Origin: Novosphingobium sp.
Lineage (GTDB): Bacteria > Pseudomonadota > Alphaproteobacteria > Sphingomonadales > Sphingomonadaceae
Length of the DNA: 8,592 bases
Reading direction: 5' to 3'
Assembly (NCBI GenBank): GCA_021299075.1
Contig: JAJTFU010000103.1
Location: 1-8,592, forward strand
The position numbers and the translations under genes were made by a program. How positions within the stretch are numbered: position 1 is the first letter of the stretch; each line of letters starts with the position of its first letter. Under the pieces are notes generated by a model, which searched no databases, was not told where the DNA came from, and was given only the letters and a program-made list of their open reading frames with translations. Shown here piece by piece: positions 6,853 through 8,592 of this stretch.

Positions 6853-7323
6853 CTGCTTGACCCCTTCCTCGGCGCGACTCGCGCCAATGCTAACAACGAT
6901 TTGGGCGGTCCAGGCTTTCACTTGCCTGAACCGCCCGTGGTCTGGATCATGAGCCGTTAGAGGCCCGGTCACGTCGGCGCGGCCATAGCTGTAACGGGCG
7001 GCATTGCGCTCGGCAGCATAGACGCACTGTTCAACCGCGCGGCGCGGGCTGCCGCGCCACGCATTGTCATTGCGATAGCCGTAGCCACGGTCATAACCAT
7101 AACCCGCCCGATCGTAGCGATAGTCGCGATCATAGCGATCGTTGTTGTTGCTGGCGGCCGAGGCGACAGCGGCAATCCCGCCGATGATCAGCGCTCCGGC
7201 GATCACATCGCCAGCACTGACCCCGTCGCGATCACGATGTTCGGCGAAACCCGGGGTGGCCGATGAAAGTGCCATCGCGCCAGCCGCGATGGTGCCGACT
7301 AGGGCTTTGGACATGGTCTTCAT
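6337..7323 (-). CDS. In-frame fusion of a truncated secreted protein (copy A) to its intact paralog (copy B)
   Basis: The frame is open for 328 codons from the ATG at 7323 (GAAGGA 9 bases upstream) to the TAG at 6337. It contains two related modules. Copy A is residues 1-119: a signal peptide ending near GFA (27); a glycine/alanine-rich hydrophobic stretch with LIIGGIAA (37-58); a Tyr/Asp/Arg-rich repeat (62-86); and RAVEQCVYAAERNAARYSYGRADVT. Copy A then stops resembling copy B, which continues with about 40 more residues after the equivalent point. Residues 120-157 are a linker unlike either module, encoded partly by a hairpin. Copy B follows from residue 158 with its own signal peptide. 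I read copy A as a paralog that lost its 3' end and stop. Whether the 328-residue protein is made is unknown; its second signal peptide would be an internal membrane segment. Copy A retains one cysteine (C100), whereas copy B has two. Confidence 0.55.
   Translation of the reverse strand: MKTMSKALVGTIAAGAMALSSATPGFAEHRDRDGVSAGDVIAGALIIGGIAAVASAASNNNDRYDRDYRYDRAGYGYDRGYGYRNDNAWRGSPRRAVEQCVYAAERNAARYSYGRADVTGPLTAHDPDHGRFRQVKAWTAQIVVSIGASRAEEGVKQMTGRFKRSAAALALVASFAMAATPAMARGWGGGWGGHYRHHDRVDGGDILAGILIIGGIAAIASAASKASKQRQQQDDYREPLPRDRDEAPRYGNDEDRPEWREGTGIDSAINRCIDEVNRGKTRVGEVDSVNRDNGGWRITGTTTGNGNFSCTIDRDGRIRNLNVDGQAI
6861..6870 (-). promoter_or_regulatory. Shine-Dalgarno of copy B inside the fused frame
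   Basis: The minus strand reads GAGGAAGGGG 8 bases before the ATG at 6852. A good ribosome-binding site just ahead of a signal peptide shows that copy B was, and may still be, an independent gene despite the open frame running in from copy A. Confidence 0.65.
6903..6936 (-). repeat. Hairpin in the linker between copies A and B
   Basis: Arms GGGCGGTCCAGGC (6903-6915) and GCCTGAACCGCCC (6924-6936) enclose an 8-base loop. The one non-complementary pair becomes a U-G wobble in minus-strand RNA, so the stem is complete in the direction of transcription. No uninterrupted U-tract follows (AAATCGTTGTT). It may be a relic terminator of copy A or an RNA element that sets copy B expression; at present it lies within coding frame. 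Confidence 0.6.
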
Positions 7324-7484
7324 GGCATCGATTCCTTCACTGCGCCGGAGCAATCGGTCCGGCCATGAAGCGGTTCTAGCGAATCGTCCGTGGCATGAAG
7401 CTGAACCCTGCTGTTAGGCGACGTTCAGATTCAAGGCCATTTTCATGAACAGTGATCTTAGCGGTCCATGAAGCATGAAAGCCT
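7324..7484. other. Intergenic region between divergent genes, with CATGAA repeats
   Basis: This 161-bp region separates the secreted-protein genes (minus) from the desaturase-family gene (plus) and must hold both promoters. I see no convincing -35/-10 pair. CATGAAGC occurs at 7364, 7394 and 7467, and CATGAA also at 7444 and 7474. The 7444 copy lies in the palindrome TTCATGAA (7442-7449). An inverse copy (TTCATG) is at 7319-7324, across the copy A start codon. These may be operator sites or chance. Confidence 0.4.
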
Positions 7485-8219
7485 ATGATTCCGGCCATGC
7501 CTGACTGGTTCGTGATGTATTCTGCCCCGGCGATCGCCCTGATCCTGATCGCCTGGGAACGGCTGATTGGTGCGCCTTCGACCGATTGGGTGATCAACCT
7601 GCAATCCTGGGCGCTCAAGCTGGTTGGTGCCTTCACGGTCTATGAGATGGTGAGGGCCTGGGATGGCCCTGCCCTGATCGATGGTGCCGCCCTGCCCACC
7701 TGGCTGGCGGTGATCCTCTACGTGCTGGTCTATGACCTGGCCGAATATCTGTTCCACCGCATGCAGCACCGGATTCCGCTGCTCTGGGCGATGCATTCGC
7801 TGCACCATTCTGATCCCAACATGTCGGTGCTGACCACCAACCGTCACTTCTGGGCCGATCCGCTGTTCAAGTCGGTAACGGTCTGGTCGGCCGCCGCCCT
7901 GCTGATCTCGCCCACGCCTACTGCGCTGGCGGTATATACCGTGCTGAGCCTGTGGAACTTCGTCACACACTCGCAGCTGCCGCTTAACCTGGGCAAGTGG
8001 TCATGGGTGATCAACACCCCGGCCTATCACCGCCGCCGCCACTCGGCCTTGCCAGAGCATTACGACAGCAATTTCGCGGCGATCCTGCCGATCTGGGACG
8101 TGCTGTTCGGAAACTATAACCGGCCGGAGGGCTTTCCCCCGACCGGCTATTCCACCCGCCCGCGCAATCTGCGTGAGCAATTGTTCTGGCCGCTATACCA
8201 CGGCCGCAACGAAGCCTAG
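7485..8219 (+). CDS. Sterol desaturase / fatty acid hydroxylase family membrane protein
   Basis: This 244-residue integral membrane protein belongs to the sterol desaturase/fatty acid hydroxylase superfamily, di-iron enzymes that use O2 to hydroxylate or desaturate lipids. Hydrophobic segments lie near 9-28, 40-57, 70-90 and 128-158. The histidine boxes are HRMQH (91-95), HSLHH (104-108), with His121 and His162 also in place, and a third cluster HRRRH (182-186) in NTPAYHRRRHS, followed by the conserved LPIWDVLFGNY (201-211). The third box is normally HxxHH; here the first His of the final pair is Arg185 (codon CGC). That may weaken iron binding or reflect a sub-family difference. The start at 7485 is the first in-frame ATG; ATG at 7497 (MPDWFV) is equally possible and neither has a strong Shine-Dalgarno. 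The stop shares CTAG with the convergent peptidase gene. The substrate (sterol, carotenoid, fatty acid or sphingolipid) is not readable. Confidence 0.9.
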   Translation: MIPAMPDWFVMYSAPAIALILIAWERLIGAPSTDWVINLQSWALKLVGAFTVYEMVRAWDGPALIDGAALPTWLAVILYVLVYDLAEYLFHRMQHRIPLLWAMHSLHHSDPNMSVLTTNRHFWADPLFKSVTVWSAAALLISPTPTALAVYTVLSLWNFVTHSQLPLNLGKWSWVINTPAYHRRRHSALPEHYDSNFAAILPIWDVLFGNYNRPEGFPPTGYSTRPRNLREQLFWPLYHGRNEA

Positions 8220-8592
8220 CGCGCGGGCACCTGCAGCCCGCTCCACTGCGCCAGGAAGGCCAGCACATCAGCCCCTTCGGCCACGGCCTTGTCGGTCGGC
8301 TTTCCCGAGCCATGTCCGGCGCGGGTTTCGATCCGGATCAGGTGCGGCTTGTTGCCAGCCTCGGCCGCCTGGAGCGCGGCGGTGTATTTGAAGCTGTGGC
8401 CCGGCACCACGCGGTCATCGGTATCGGCGGTGGTCACCAGCATGGCCGGATAGTCCACGCCTACCTTGATGTTGTGATAGGGCGAATAGGCCCGCAGCAC
8501 GCGCCAGTCGGCTTCCTTGCTGGGATAGCCGTAGTCGTCGACCCAGAACCGCCCGGCGGTGAAGCGATCGAAGCGCAGCATGTCCATCACGC
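8216..8592 (-). CDS. Prolyl oligopeptidase (S9A family), C-terminal part
   Basis: This is the last 124 residues of a prolyl endopeptidase; the gene continues past the right edge of the window. The family are serine peptidases cutting after proline in short peptides, with a beta-propeller gate and an alpha/beta hydrolase catalytic domain. The visible part is the end of that domain: VMDMLRFDRFTAGRFWVDDYG; YPSKEADWRVLRAYSPYHN; LVTTADTDDRVVPGHSFKYT, which carries the catalytic Asp (two aspartates at 58-59 of this fragment, the first by comparison with porcine Asp641); and RIETRAGHGSGKPTDK with catalytic His93. The nucleophile serine lies outside the window. The GTG at 8590 is an internal valine codon, not a start. 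The TAG stop (8216-8218) overlaps the convergent desaturase stop. The signal peptide and cell location cannot be judged from this fragment. Confidence 0.94.
   Translation of the reverse strand, partial: VMDMLRFDRFTAGRFWVDDYGYPSKEADWRVLRAYSPYHNIKVGVDYPAMLVTTADTDDRVVPGHSFKYTAALQAAEAGNKPHLIRIETRAGHGSGKPTDKAVAEGADVLAFLAQWSGLQVPAR

Noticed and set aside
6853..6965. A possible frameshift that would hide a normal C-terminus of copy A in another frame.
   Set aside because: The other two minus-strand frames stop soon after the ADVT point (TGA in both) and show no residues matching the end of copy B, so sequence appears missing rather than shifted.
7468..7488. A six-codon ATG frame (MKHESL) whose TGA overlaps the desaturase ATG, resembling a leader peptide.
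   Set aside because: It lacks a ribosome site and contains no regulatory codon run; so short a frame is expected by chance, though the overlap was worth noting.

Overview
The window is dense, GC-rich bacterial chromosome (one long intergenic stretch only, about 160 bp). The gene families, codon use and gene order suggest an alphaproteobacterium, most likely Sphingomonadales (Sphingomonas/Novosphingobium/Erythrobacter type). This is inferred from protein character; no marker gene settles the genus. I found no tRNA, rRNA, CRISPR array, insertion sequence, phage gene or integration site.

Layout. (1) At 1-488 (+) is the 3' end of a TesB-type acyl-CoA thioesterase II. It converges, with only 11 bp between, on a minus-strand pair: uvrC (903-2894) followed by a small VOC/glyoxalase-fold protein (500-883). 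(2) A short divergent intergenic region (2895-2957) separates uvrC from a tight plus-strand operon, 2958-6282. This holds a wax ester synthase/diacylglycerol acyltransferase (WS/DGAT) with an unusual lysine-rich histone-H1-like tail, an alpha/beta hydrolase that overlaps it by 4 bp (ATGA), and an HSL-family esterase/lipase 5 bp further on. A strong hairpin follows. (3) At 6337-7323 (-) are two tandem paralogous secreted small proteins. The upstream copy has lost its C-terminal part and stop codon and runs in frame through a hairpin-bearing linker into the intact downstream copy. (4) A 161-bp region with repeated CATGAA words precedes a membrane sterol-desaturase/fatty-acid-hydroxylase family protein (7485-8219, +). 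Its stop codon is interlocked, in a shared CTAG, with the stop of a partial prolyl oligopeptidase (S9A) gene (8216-8592, -).

How the genes work together. The central operon pairs an enzyme that makes neutral storage lipids (wax esters or triacylglycerols) from acyl-CoA with two hydrolases that could remodel or mobilise such esters. The flanking thioesterase and the desaturase/hydroxylase also act on acyl chains or lipids, so the window has a loose lipid theme around a housekeeping DNA-repair gene. I see no clear sign of a new defence or mobile system. The most unusual items are the in-frame fusion of the two secreted paralogs, the H1-like tail on the acyltransferase, and an altered third histidine box in the desaturase-family protein.
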